This document shows, piece by piece, positions 17,591 through 26,159 of a stretch of 64,000 nt of DNA (positions are counted from its first letter, which is position 1; each line of letters opens with the position of its first letter). The notes beneath the pieces were generated by a model. The model had not been told where the DNA came from. It searched no databases and saw nothing but the letters and a program-made list of their open reading frames with translations. The translations under genes were made by a program, and so were the position numbers. Origin of the DNA: RI-43 sp033764725. Lineage in GTDB: Bacteria > Pseudomonadota > Alphaproteobacteria > Caulobacterales > Aquidulcibacteraceae. The stretch covers positions 31,069 through 95,068 of the forward strand of contig JANRIR010000079.1 of assembly GCA_033764725.1 (NCBI GenBank), given 5' to 3'.

Positions 17591-18567
17591 TGCGCCCTCT
17601 CGGCCAGTAACGGACCAATGATCTCGACAGCATCCGTCGAAACGCCCCCGCGCCATCCGGCGGGCACGCGATCGAGCGTCGCTGCGTCATCGATGCCCGA
17701 TGCGAGCAGCGGGCCGCCTGCATCGATCGGTCCGATCAGCACCACCTCGCTGCCGGCGGCTTGCATGCGCGACACAAACAGATCGGGCCACCCCCACGCG
17801 AAGCGGGCATAATTGATCGGCGCGAAAACAATGGAGTCGCGACACGCTTCCGGCGTCACGCCCAGCCATCCAAAGAGAACGTAGTCCGTCGCGCAGCGCC
17901 GCAATCCGCGGCGCGTGACGACCTTATATTCGGGCCGCAATGCATCGAGGCGACGCGCCGGGGCGCCGCCAAAAAACGCGAGACGCTCCGGACGCGCATG
18001 CTCGATGGCGTCGAGATAGGCGGCCATCGCGTCGCCTTCGGCGGCGTCCGACCCTTTGAAGTTCACCAGAAAGCGGCGTTCGGGGAAGGCCGCGAGCACT
18101 TCGCCAAGCGTGGGCATCGCGCCGACGCCGCGACCGCGAAAGGGAAACGTCGCGCCGCCGTCATGCGTGTATCCATAGCCGACATCAAGCGCGCGCAGCG
18201 CCTGCATCGTGTGGGTGCGCGTAACACCGTGGCCGTCGGTGCGGCACTCCAGCGTCCAGTCGTGAAACACGGCGAACTCGCCGTCCGTCGTCGGATGGAC
18301 GTCGATCTCCACCATGTCGGCGCCGGCGGCGAACGCAGCCTCGATCGAAGGCAGCGTGTTTTCGAGGAATGCGTGCGTCGGCGGCAAAATGCGCGCGGCT
18401 GTGCATGTCTCGTTCGTCAAGCCTTCGGTGTGGAAACGTTGGTGTACGCCGCGATGCGCCAGAACAAACGCGACGCCTTCAGGCTTGCCCCAGAACGATG
18501 CGTTCATCCCGAACACGCCGCCCAAAACGGCGGCGACGGCGATGGCGACGATCCAGCGCTTCTTCAT
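17587..18567 (-). CDS. Glycerophosphodiester phosphodiesterase family protein
   Basis: A 326-residue GDPD-domain enzyme with an N-terminal hydrophobic segment (residues 5-24) that anchors or exports it. Catalytic and metal residues are visible: HRG at 38-40, EN at 69-70, the EID pair at 87-89 and His102. It should hydrolyse glycerophosphodiesters to sn-glycerol 3-phosphate and an alcohol. It begins 8 bases after the dnaN stop and overlaps recF by 4 bases, so it sits inside the dnaN-recF transcription unit, where it has no obvious functional reason to be. Confidence 0.92.
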   Translation of the reverse strand: MKKRWIVAIAVAAVLGGVFGMNASFWGKPEGVAFVLAHRGVHQRFHTEGLTNETCTAARILPPTHAFLENTLPSIEAAFAAGADMVEIDVHPTTDGEFAVFHDWTLECRTDGHGVTRTHTMQALRALDVGYGYTHDGGATFPFRGRGVGAMPTLGEVLAAFPERRFLVNFKGSDAAEGDAMAAYLDAIEHARPERLAFFGGAPARRLDALRPEYKVVTRRGLRRCATDYVLFGWLGVTPEACRDSIVFAPINYARFAWGWPDLFVSRMQAAGSEVVLIGPIDAGGPLLASGIDDAATLDRVPAGWRGGVSTDAVEIIGPLLAERAQ

Positions 18568-18574
18568 GTCGCCG

Positions 18575-19693
18575 TCACACGCGCAAGGGCATCAGCACGT
18601 AAAGCGCATCGGCGCCGGCCTCGTCGCGCACGAGCGTCGGCGAGCCGGAATCGTTGAGTTCGAAGATCGCGTGCTCGCCGTCGATCTGCGCGGCCACATC
18701 GAGCAGATATTTCGCGTTGAAGCCGATTTCCAGCGGATCGCTGGCGTACTCGGCCGCGATGTCTTCCGTGGCCAAGCCGGCGTCGGGATTGTTCACGGTG
18801 AGCGTAACCTTGTCGGCCTCGATCGACAGGCGCACCGAGCGCGAGCGTTCGGCCGACACCGTCGCCACGCGATCGACCGCTTCGGCGAAGCTTTTGTTCT
18901 CGACGCGCAGGGACTTGGCATTGCCCTTCGGAATGACGCGGCCGTAATCGGGAAACGAGCCGTCGATCAGCTTCGAGGTCAGCACCGCCGCGCCCAGCGC
19001 GAAGCGGATCTTCTGGCCGGTCACGCCGATCGACACGACGTCGGCGGCGTCATCGAGCAGGCGGCGCAATTCGTTGATCGTCTTGCGCGGCACGATGACG
19101 CCGGCCATGCCCTTGGCGCCGGCGGGCGCCTCCGCATCGGCGAGCGCCAGGCGGTGGCCGTCGGTGGCGACGGCGCGCAGCTTCGGCTCGCCGCCCTCGG
19201 TCGCGCCGTGCAGATAGATGCCGTTCAGGTAATAGCGGGTCTCCTCCGTCGAGATGGCGAAGCGCGTCTTGTCGATCAGCCGCCCGAGATCGGCGGGATG
19301 GATGTCGAACGTCGTGTCGAAGCCGTTAGCCGGCATCAGCGGAAAATCGTCGGCCGGCAGCACCGGCAGGTGCAGCCGGGTGCGCGCCGCGGAGATGAAC
19401 AGGCGCGGATCGTCGCCCGACAGCTCCAGCCGAACCGGGACGTTCTCGGGCAGTTTGCGGGCGAACTCGTAGAGATTGTGCGCCGGAGCCGACGTTGCGC
19501 CCGCGCGCTCCACCTCGGCCGGCGCGATCTCGGAGATCTCGATGTCGAGATCGGTGGCGGACAGCTTCAGCCCATCGGACGAGGCCGACAACAGCACATT
19601 GGACAGGATCGGGATCGTGTTGCGTCGCTCGACGACGCTTTGAACGTGGCTGAGCGCCTTCAAGAGCGCGGCGCGCTCAATGGTCAACCGCAT
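18575..19693 (-). CDS. dnaN: DNA polymerase III beta subunit (sliding clamp)
   Basis: A 372-residue clamp that forms a dimeric ring and tethers Pol III and other partners to DNA. The N-terminal MRLTIERAALLKALSHVQ and the C-terminal LYVLMPLRV, which helps form the hydrophobic cleft for clamp-binding peptides, are typical. The length is normal. It is the gene downstream of dnaA, but a 342-base gap with palindromes separates them, so dnaN probably has its own promoter. Confidence 0.97.
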   Translation of the reverse strand: MRLTIERAALLKALSHVQSVVERRNTIPILSNVLLSASSDGLKLSATDLDIEISEIAPAEVERAGATSAPAHNLYEFARKLPENVPVRLELSGDDPRLFISAARTRLHLPVLPADDFPLMPANGFDTTFDIHPADLGRLIDKTRFAISTEETRYYLNGIYLHGATEGGEPKLRAVATDGHRLALADAEAPAGAKGMAGVIVPRKTINELRRLLDDAADVVSIGVTGQKIRFALGAAVLTSKLIDGSFPDYGRVIPKGNAKSLRVENKSFAEAVDRVATVSAERSRSVRLSIEADKVTLTVNNPDAGLATEDIAAEYASDPLEIGFNAKYLLDVAAQIDGEHAIFELNDSGSPTLVRDEAGADALYVLMPLRV

Positions 19694-19778
19694 CGGGACA
19701 TCCTGTCGCTGTGGGCCGCCGGCGAAGGCGGCATGCGTTGCACGGCCGGCCTCGCGATTCGCAGCCGGGCAGCGACCC

Positions 19779-19830
19779 TAGAGCCTGATCGCTTCAGATT
19801 GAAGCAATCTGAAGCGTGAATCAGGCTCTA
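19779..19830. repeat. Intergenic palindrome A (TAGAGCCTGA type)
   Basis: Perfect outer arms TAGAGCCTGA (19779-19788) and TCAGGCTCTA (19821-19830) plus perfect inner 11-bp arms at 19790-19800 and 19806-19816 with loop GAAGC. It looks like a dispersed alphaproteobacterial intergenic element. It lies between dnaN and dnaA. Confidence 0.85.
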
Positions 19831-19842
19831 AATCCCAACTTA

Positions 19843-19890
19843 GAGCGTGATGGCCGCCAAAACCGGCATCCGCTTTTGGCCATCACGCTC
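19843..19890. repeat. Intergenic palindrome B (GAGCGTGATGGCC type)
   Basis: A 13-bp perfect stem, 19843-19855 with 19878-19890, around a 22-base centre. Just beyond it, at 19909-19926, is a GAAAGTGGAAAGTGGTTTTCCAC-like segment that resembles part of a second repeat seen again at 53213-53226. Together with palindrome A it fills most of the 342-base dnaN-dnaA gap, which holds no gene. Confidence 0.82.
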
Positions 19891-20035
19891 AGGGGCGTGA
19901 GGGCCGAAAGTGGAAAGTGGTTTTCCACGCGGTTGCGAAGGCCGGCGCCGGCGGCGCCCGCGGCGCTGCAAAAAGGGGCGCCGCTTTCGCCGCGCCCCTT
20001 ATCGCTTCGCCTATACTGTAATTTCGATCGGGCGA

Positions 20036-21478
20036 TCAGGATTCGCGCCGAATGAGCTTTTTCAATGCGTCGATATCTTGACGCAGTTTTTCATCTGTAT
20101 TGAGGCTTTCGATGATCTTGTCGCGCGAATACATGACCGTCGTGTGGTCGTAGCCTTTCGGCTGCTCGCCCTTGACGGCGGCCGGCGCGAACCGCCGCCC
20201 GATGTCCGGCAGCGACGCTTGGGTCATCTGCGTGCACAGATAGAAGGCCACCTGCCGCGGATAGGCGACCGCGCGCTGCCGCGACCGGCGCAGCAAGTCC
20301 GGCACGGTCATGTCGAAATACCGCGCCACCACCTTCTGCACGAGCTGTATGGTCACGCGCCGGTCGCCGCCATCCGGCGGAAGCTTGCCGCGCAATGCGT
20401 TTTGAGCCGCGTCCACCCCAACCTCCAATCCTGACACTCTCGCCTCGACCACCAATTGATTGACGATGCCGTCGATCATCCGACCGCCGCCGTCGAGCCG
20501 GCTGATGATCATGTCCATGGCCTCATCCGTCACCTTGAACCCGGGCATCCGCTCCGCCTGGAGGCGGACCTTCGTCTCCAGGATCCGCCGGCGCAGCGCG
20601 TCCGTCGGCTCGCTGATTTCGCACACCGCCGCGCTCTTGAGGCGCTGGCGCAGCCGCTCGTCGAGGCCCGGCAATTCGTCCGCGCTCTGATCGGCCGTCA
20701 TCACGACGGACCGGCCGTGGCGATTGAGGATCGCGATCGTGTCGAACAATTCCTCTTGAGTCTTCGGCTTGTTGAGGAAGCGATGGCAATCGTCGATCAG
20801 CAGAAGCTCGACCTCGCGCACACCCCCCTTGAACGAGGCCGCATCGCGGCGATTGAGATAGTTCTGGAATTCTTCGGTGAATTCCTGCGCCATCATCAGC
20901 CGCACCTTGCGCGTCGGGTGCAGGCGGCGCCATTCGGCCTGGATGGCGTGCAGCAAGTGCGACTTGCCGACGCCGCACGGCCCGAAAAACAGCGTCAGCG
21001 GAAACGGCAGCGGCGCGCCGCTGGCGATCATCTTGGCGGTGATGGCGGCGCGGGCGTTCGTGGCGTCCTCGCAAAAGGTCTCGAAGGTGTCCTGCGCGCC
21101 GGAAAGAGCGTCGGTCGGCGTGTAGGCCGGCGCGGTCTCCGGCGGCGCAGCCGGCGCCTCGTCCAGAAGCGGGCGGAGAACCGCCGGCAGCTCGGCGGCG
21201 ACCAGAACCTGCGACGGCTGGGCGACCTGCGTGTAGGCGCGCAGCCGGGCGTCGATCCGGTGCAACGCGGTGCGCCGCACCCAGGCGGCCGCGACAGCGT
21301 TGTCGGCGAGGAAAATCAACGCGCCGTCGAGCTCCGCAAGAAGACGAAGCGGCTCCAGATAGGACCGGAAATCATTGGCCCCAAACTCGGCGGTCAGCTC
21401 TTTCCTGACCATGCCGTAGGCGCGGATAGCGCCCGTGCTCGCCGTCAACGGGCGAGCGCCATGCTCGAAAATGTCCAT
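20036..21478 (-). CDS. dnaA: Chromosomal replication initiator protein DnaA (divergent)
   Basis: A 480-residue DnaA at the standard locus next to rpsT and dnaN. Domain I covers about residues 1-95. Domain III is an AAA+ module with Walker A GPCGVGKS at 166-173 and Walker B LLLIDD at about 225-230, a sensor I strand (VVMTADQS) and the arginine-finger segment DERLRQRL. Domain IV ends with DHTT at about 444-447. It is odd in that the usual ARPRQ reads AYPRQ, the usual GGRDHTT reads KGYDHTT, and about nine extra residues (around APAAVKGEQ) lie just before the signature. The ATG at 21478 is chosen because upstream sequence is arginine-rich filler. Confidence 0.93.
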   Translation of the reverse strand: MDIFEHGARPLTASTGAIRAYGMVRKELTAEFGANDFRSYLEPLRLLAELDGALIFLADNAVAAAWVRRTALHRIDARLRAYTQVAQPSQVLVAAELPAVLRPLLDEAPAAPPETAPAYTPTDALSGAQDTFETFCEDATNARAAITAKMIASGAPLPFPLTLFFGPCGVGKSHLLHAIQAEWRRLHPTRKVRLMMAQEFTEEFQNYLNRRDAASFKGGVREVELLLIDDCHRFLNKPKTQEELFDTIAILNRHGRSVVMTADQSADELPGLDERLRQRLKSAAVCEISEPTDALRRRILETKVRLQAERMPGFKVTDEAMDMIISRLDGGGRMIDGIVNQLVVEARVSGLEVGVDAAQNALRGKLPPDGGDRRVTIQLVQKVVARYFDMTVPDLLRRSRQRAVAYPRQVAFYLCTQMTQASLPDIGRRFAPAAVKGEQPKGYDHTTVMYSRDKIIESLNTDEKLRQDIDALKKLIRRES

Positions 21479-21897
21479 GCCCCCGCACCTCCTCGTGCGC
21501 CCGCGGACGCGCCCAAGCGCCCGCAAGATCCATCAGCAATCCATGCCCCTGCTGGAGACGCACTTCACCCGCCATGCGCCCGACATGCGTCGGGAGCAGC
21601 CCACGCCCATTACTTTTATGCGTTGGTGTGCGGACGAAGTTTTCGCCAGCGAGGCGTATGGTTACTCAGGCCGTTTTTGGAATCAACGGAACATTCGGAC
21701 ACCGGCCCAATAAATTAGACATCTTTTAACTAAGCGCTTGGAATCCTTACTGAAAACATCCCCATCGCGACGCCGCGACAGGCTGTCGTTTCGGCTGTGC
21801 AAAAGGCCGTGTGCGGACGGAAAGACACCCGTCCGTCATACGACAAAATTGAGTGATTTTCGCGTCTTGCGGGAGCCGCGGGACGCCGCCTCGGGCC
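21479..21897. promoter_or_regulatory. dnaA upstream region with two GANTC sites
   Basis: A 419-base gap between rpsT and dnaA, both on the minus strand. It holds GAATC at 21680-21684 and 21741-21745, which are CcrM-type methylation sites, and an AT-rich stretch AATAAATTAGACATCTTTTAAC at about 21710-21730. In Caulobacter a GANTC site in the dnaA promoter links its expression to methylation state, so the same may hold here. I found no consensus DnaA box (TTATCCACA or a one-base variant). A 7-bp hairpin at 21814-21835 may end the rpsT transcript. Confidence 0.55.
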
Positions 21898-22167
21898 CTA
21901 AACCTTGGCCAGCGCCTTCACGCGCTTGCTCAGCCGGGAGACCTTCCGGGCGCTTGTGTTCTTGTGGATGACGCCCTTGCCGGCGGCGCGGGACGTTTCG
22001 GACTCGGCCGCGCGCAGCGCCGCTTCGGCGGCCTTGGCGTCGCCGGCGGCGATCGCCTCTTCCACGGCGCGCCACGTGGTCCGCATCCGCGAGCGGCGCG
22101 CCTTGTTCACCGCAGTGCGGCGCTCAATGACCCGGATCGCTTTTTTCGCGGACTTCGTGTTCGCCAT
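21898..22167 (-). CDS. rpsT: 30S ribosomal protein S20
   Basis: An 89-residue basic protein beginning MANTKSAKKAIR, the standard S20 start, with the RRSRMRT segment and a helical C-terminus. It binds 16S rRNA early in small-subunit assembly. Immediately upstream of dnaA on the same strand, a conserved alphaproteobacterial pairing. Confidence 0.97.
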   Translation of the reverse strand: MANTKSAKKAIRVIERRTAVNKARRSRMRTTWRAVEEAIAAGDAKAAEAALRAAESETSRAAGKGVIHKNTSARKVSRLSKRVKALAKV

Positions 22168-22271
22168 GTCACCCTCGGCCCACAATCGGGGCGCTGCAAA
22201 AGAGCCGGGGGATATACCCATGCGCCGGCCCAGCGTCAATTCGCCGAACGCCGCGATTGCGTGTCCCGCGC

Positions 22272-23045
22272 TTAGCGGTGCGTGAAATTCGGCGGCCGCT
22301 TGGCGATGAAGGCGGCCATGCCTTCCTTCTGGTCGTCGGTGGCGAACAGGGCGTGGAACACGCGGCGCTCGAATTTCACGCCCTCCGCCAGCGTCGTCTC
22401 GAAGGCGCGGTTGATGGCTTCCTTGCATACCGACACCGACGGCTGCGAGAAGCCGGCGATGATGCGCGCCGCCGCCAGCGCTTCGTCCAACAGCTTTTCC
22501 GGCGCGATCACGCGCGCGACGAGGCCGGAGCGCTCCGCCTCGGCGGCGTCCATCATGCGGCCCGTGAGGCACAGATCCATGGTTTTGGCCTTGCCCACCG
22601 CACGCGCCATGCGCTGCGATCCGCCCATGCCGGGCATCACGCCGAGCTTGATTTCCGGCTGGCCGAACTTCGCGGTCTCGGACGCGAAGATCATGTCGCA
22701 CATCATCGCCAATTCGCAGCCGCCGCCGAGCGCGAAGCCGGACACCGCCGCGATGATCGGCTTGCGGAAGCGCGTCAGCCGGTCCCAGCCGGCGAACAGA
22801 TCCTCGCGCAGCACGTCGGCGTAGGATTTGTCGGCCATTTCCTTGATGTCGGCGCCGGCGGCGAAGGCGCGGTCCGACCCGGTCAACACCACGCAGCCGA
22901 TGGCGCCGTCGTCTTCGAACGCGTCGAGCGCTGCGCTGATGTCGGCGAGCACCTGGCGGTTGAGCGCGTTCAGGGCTTCGGGCCGATTGATGCGGATCAG
23001 GCCGACCGGCCCGTCGGTTTCGACGATCAGCGTGGCGTATGTCAT
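22272..23045 (-). CDS. Enoyl-CoA hydratase/isomerase (crotonase family)
   Basis: A 257-residue crotonase-fold enzyme. The oxyanion-hole segment AFAAGADIKEM (about residues 60-70), the GFALGGGCELAMMCD helix near 97-111, and the catalytic acid block QPEIKLGVMPGMGG are all present; both Glu positions of true hydratases are retained (the Glu of GGGCE and the Glu of QPEI). It should hydrate short-chain trans-2-enoyl-CoA in fatty acid oxidation. The ATG at 23045 is the family start. Divergent from the AsmA gene. Confidence 0.93.
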   Translation of the reverse strand: MTYATLIVETDGPVGLIRINRPEALNALNRQVLADISAALDAFEDDGAIGCVVLTGSDRAFAAGADIKEMADKSYADVLREDLFAGWDRLTRFRKPIIAAVSGFALGGGCELAMMCDMIFASETAKFGQPEIKLGVMPGMGGSQRMARAVGKAKTMDLCLTGRMMDAAEAERSGLVARVIAPEKLLDEALAAARIIAGFSQPSVSVCKEAINRAFETTLAEGVKFERRVFHALFATDDQKEGMAAFIAKRPPNFTHR

Positions 23046-23204
23046 GGCGGCCTCGGCGATGCAGCGTGCGGGCGGCATCGATAGCGCAGCCGCCGCGCGC
23101 CGTCAGGCCCTAGAATGGCGGCGGCCCAGATTGGTCGGTGCGGCGAAATGCGCTACGGTCTCGCGCAGGACGCGAACCGGCTGAAGCGATGTGGGGGCGT
23201 GACG

Positions 23205-25118
23205 ATGAAGCGCGTTTGGCTGGCTCTCGGCATTGCAGGCGCGCTCCTCGCGCTGGGCCTCGGCGCCTTCATCGCGTTCTTTCCCAAGGATGCGGCGATC
23301 GCGGCGCTGGAGCGGCAGATCGAGACGACGACGGGGCGCAGCGTGACGATCGAGGGCGAGGTCGGGCTGACGATCTTCCCCGCCTTGGGCCTGTCGGCCG
23401 AGCGCGTCGCGCTGTCGAACCCGAGCGGTTTTCCGCAAGGCGATTTCATCGCCGGGCGCAACGCGGCCTTCGCCGTTTCGGTGCTGCCGCTGCTGCGCGG
23501 CGCGATCGAGGTCAAGCGGCTGACGCTTGACGATGCGCTGATCGATCTGCGCGCCACCGCGGAGGGCGCGGCGAATTGGACGTTTCCCGCGGCGCAAGCC
23601 GAGTCCCAACAGCAAAACGAGCTCAAGGCCTTGCGGCTGGAGAATGTGCGGCTGCGCAATGGCCGCGTGCGCTTCACCGGCGACAGCGGCGAACCGATCG
23701 AGCTCACGGCGATCGACGCCGGCGTCACGCTCGACTCGCTCGACGAGCCGGCGCGGATCGCCGCGGCGTTCGATTATCGCGGCCAGCGCATCGATTTGAC
23801 CGCCGAGATCGCCGCCCCGCGCGCAGCGCTCAATCAAGGCGAGACGCCGATCACGCTGCAGGCGCGCGCGCCTGTCATCGCCGCCTCGCTGACCGGCGCG
23901 GTCGACACCGCAGCGGGCGCGGTCTCCGGACAGATCGACGCGCGCGGCGACAGTCTGCGCGCGCTGATGGCGTGGATGGGCGCGCCTCTGCCCGAGGGCG
24001 ACCAGTTCGGCCCCTTCTCGATCGCCGGCGCTTTGACCGCAGCCGACGGCGCGGCGGCGATCGCGGGCGGAACCTACCGTCTTGATGCGATCGCAGCGAC
24101 CGGCGACGTCGGCCTGCGCAGCGCCGCGCAGGATCGCCTAACGGCGACCGGCGCGCTGCGCATCGCCGCGCTCGATCTCAATCCCTATCTGCCCGCGCCG
24201 ACGCAGGCGAACGCCGGCGCCGAAGGCGGCGTGAGCGTCGGAACGGCGTGGAGCGCAGCCCCGCTCGACCTTGCAGGCCTGCGCGCCATCGACGCCGATT
24301 TCGCGCTCGATCTCGGCGCCCTGACGTTCCAGCGCATGCGCTTTTCCGACGCGCAATTGCGCCTGCAGATCGCCGCCGGCGCGCTCGACGCCACGCTGTC
24401 GCGGGTGTCCTTCTATGGCGGCGGCGGAACCGCGCGGCTGCGCGTGGACGCGCGCAATGCGACGCCGGCGGTCGCGATCGATCTCGACGCGCAAAACATC
24501 CAGGCGCTGCCGCTGCTCACCGCCGCGATCGGCTTCGACAAGATCGAGGGGCGCGGCCGCCTGCGCGCCGCGCTCGCCGGCCAAGGCGCCTCGCAGGCGG
24601 CGATCATGCGCAGCCTCGACGGAACCATGGCGTTCACGTTCAATGATGGCGCGTGGCGCGGCGTCAATCTGGCGCGCGTGGCGCGCATGGTGCAGGCCGC
24701 CCTGTCGGGCAGCGAGGTTGGACCCGACAGCGCCACCGACTTCGCCGAATTCGCAGCGACCTTTGCGGTGACGAACGGCGCGGCGCAAACCACCGATCTG
24801 CGCATGCTCAATCCGTTCGTGCGTCTCGAGGGGCAAGGCGCAATCGATATCGGCGCGCAGACGATCGATATGAAAATCACGCCGCGCGCGGTGCGCTCCG
24901 CGCAGGGGCAGGGCGGCGCGCTCGACGCGGCCGGTCTCGGCGTGCCGTTCCGCATTTCCGGCCCGTGGACGCAGCCGCGCTATCGCCCCGAACTCGGCGA
25001 CCTCGTGCGTGACCGCGCCCGCAGCGCCATCCAGGACCGTCTCGGCGGCGCGCTCGGGCAGCGCACGGGCGAACAGGCGCGACCCAATCCGCTGGGCGAT
25101 TTGTTGCAGAGACGGTGA
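23205..25118 (+). CDS. AsmA family envelope protein
   Basis: A 637-residue protein with one N-terminal transmembrane segment (about residues 4-24) and a long repetitive beta-rich periplasmic part, the AsmA architecture. The first conserved block (GRSVTIEGEVGLTIFPALGL) and the C-terminal FRISGPWTQPRYRPEL block are typical. AsmA-like proteins are thought to move phospholipid between the membranes as bridge-like proteins. The ATG at 23205 begins the membrane segment. Confidence 0.9.
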   Translation: MKRVWLALGIAGALLALGLGAFIAFFPKDAAIAALERQIETTTGRSVTIEGEVGLTIFPALGLSAERVALSNPSGFPQGDFIAGRNAAFAVSVLPLLRGAIEVKRLTLDDALIDLRATAEGAANWTFPAAQAESQQQNELKALRLENVRLRNGRVRFTGDSGEPIELTAIDAGVTLDSLDEPARIAAAFDYRGQRIDLTAEIAAPRAALNQGETPITLQARAPVIAASLTGAVDTAAGAVSGQIDARGDSLRALMAWMGAPLPEGDQFGPFSIAGALTAADGAAAIAGGTYRLDAIAATGDVGLRSAAQDRLTATGALRIAALDLNPYLPAPTQANAGAEGGVSVGTAWSAAPLDLAGLRAIDADFALDLGALTFQRMRFSDAQLRLQIAAGALDATLSRVSFYGGGGTARLRVDARNATPAVAIDLDAQNIQALPLLTAAIGFDKIEGRGRLRAALAGQGASQAAIMRSLDGTMAFTFNDGAWRGVNLARVARMVQAALSGSEVGPDSATDFAEFAATFAVTNGAAQTTDLRMLNPFVRLEGQGAIDIGAQTIDMKITPRAVRSAQGQGGALDAAGLGVPFRISGPWTQPRYRPELGDLVRDRARSAIQDRLGGALGQRTGEQARPNPLGDLLQRR

Positions 25119-25132
25119 AGCATGCGGGGTAT

Positions 25133-25209
25133 GAAGCATGGACGACCTCGTCCATGCTTCGGCGTTCACGAGATCGCGCGTTGCACGGCGCGGACGAGGT
25201 CGTCCGCGC
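25133..25209. repeat. Pair of related palindromes between convergent genes
   Basis: Palindrome one has 13-bp arms at 25133-25145 and 25148-25160 around CC. Palindrome two has 10-bp arms at 25188-25197 and 25200-25209 around GG. Both share the core GGACGA..TCGTCC. They lie between the convergent AsmA and mutM genes and may help terminate transcription, though there is no T-run. Confidence 0.75.
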
Positions 25210-25218
25210 TCCTTGGGC

Positions 25219-26082
25219 TTAACGCTGACAAACCGGGCAGTAAAAGCTCGAGCGCCCCGATTGGACAACGCGCCGGACGACGCCTTTGCATCCCGGCTTC
25301 GCGCACGCCGCCCCTTCGCGGTCATAGACGTTGAAGCGATGCTGAAAATATCCGAGCGCGCCATCGGCGCCGGCATAGTCCCGCAAAGTCGATCCGCCCG
25401 CCTCGATCGCCTCTTCCAAAACCGCGCGCACCGCAACGGCCAGCGCCTCCAGCCGCGCGCCCGAAATGCGCCCGGCCATGCGCTTCGGCGACACGCCGGC
25501 GCGATGCAACGCTTCGCAGACGTAAATGTTGCCAAGGCCCGCAACGATGCGCTGGTCGAGCAGCGCCGCCTTGATCGGCGTTTTCTTGCCTTTCAGTTTT
25601 TCGGTCAGCAATGCGGCGCTGAAGCCGTTGCCGAGCGGCTCCGGGCCCATGCCCGAAAAATAGGGATGCGTTTCGAGCGCGGCTTCGGGGATCACATCCA
25701 TGTAGCCGAAGCGGCGCGGATCGTTGAACGCCAGCTGCGCGCCTTTCTCCAGCGCGATCTCGACATGGGTGTGCGCGGGATCGGGCAGCGCCGCAAAATA
25801 GAAATCGCCAGGCCGCGCGGCGATGTGGGGCGCGGTGACCGTGAACCGGCCCGTCATGCCCAGATGCGTGATCCAGACCTCGCCGGTGTCGAGCCGCGCC
25901 AGCAGATATTTGGCGCGGCGCGAAAGCGCTTCGACGCGCGCGCCAGCCAGGCGCTCGGCGAACCGTTCGGGAAACGGAAACCGCAGATCAGCGCGGTTGA
26001 GCCGCACGCTCTCGATGCGGCGGCCTTCCAGCGCCGGAGCGAGGCCCCGCCGCACCGTTTCCACTTCAGGCAATTCCGGCAT
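25219..26082 (-). CDS. mutM: Formamidopyrimidine-DNA glycosylase
   Basis: A 287-residue base-excision repair enzyme that removes 8-oxoguanine and formamidopyrimidines. It begins MPELPEVE, giving the catalytic Pro2 and Glu3. The conserved VYNDRxx-type lysine region and the C-terminal four-cysteine zinc finger (last 28 residues, ending CPVCQR) are present. Length is usual for the family. It is divergent from ubiE by 77 bases, a common alphaproteobacterial arrangement. Confidence 0.97.
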   Translation of the reverse strand: MPELPEVETVRRGLAPALEGRRIESVRLNRADLRFPFPERFAERLAGARVEALSRRAKYLLARLDTGEVWITHLGMTGRFTVTAPHIAARPGDFYFAALPDPAHTHVEIALEKGAQLAFNDPRRFGYMDVIPEAALETHPYFSGMGPEPLGNGFSAALLTEKLKGKKTPIKAALLDQRIVAGLGNIYVCEALHRAGVSPKRMAGRISGARLEALAVAVRAVLEEAIEAGGSTLRDYAGADGALGYFQHRFNVYDREGAACAKPGCKGVVRRVVQSGRSSFYCPVCQR

Positions 26083-26159
26083 GAAAAACCGTTGGGAGAC
26101 AAAGCCGATGGGGCGTTTCGCCCTGCCGCGCGATATAGCCCTTCAGGCCACGCATCGCT

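Noticed and set aside
21479..21897. The rpsT-dnaA gap as replication origin
   Set aside because: An AT-rich stretch exists but I found no DnaA-box consensus, and in Caulobacter the origin is not at dnaA. GC skew and a genome-wide search would be needed.
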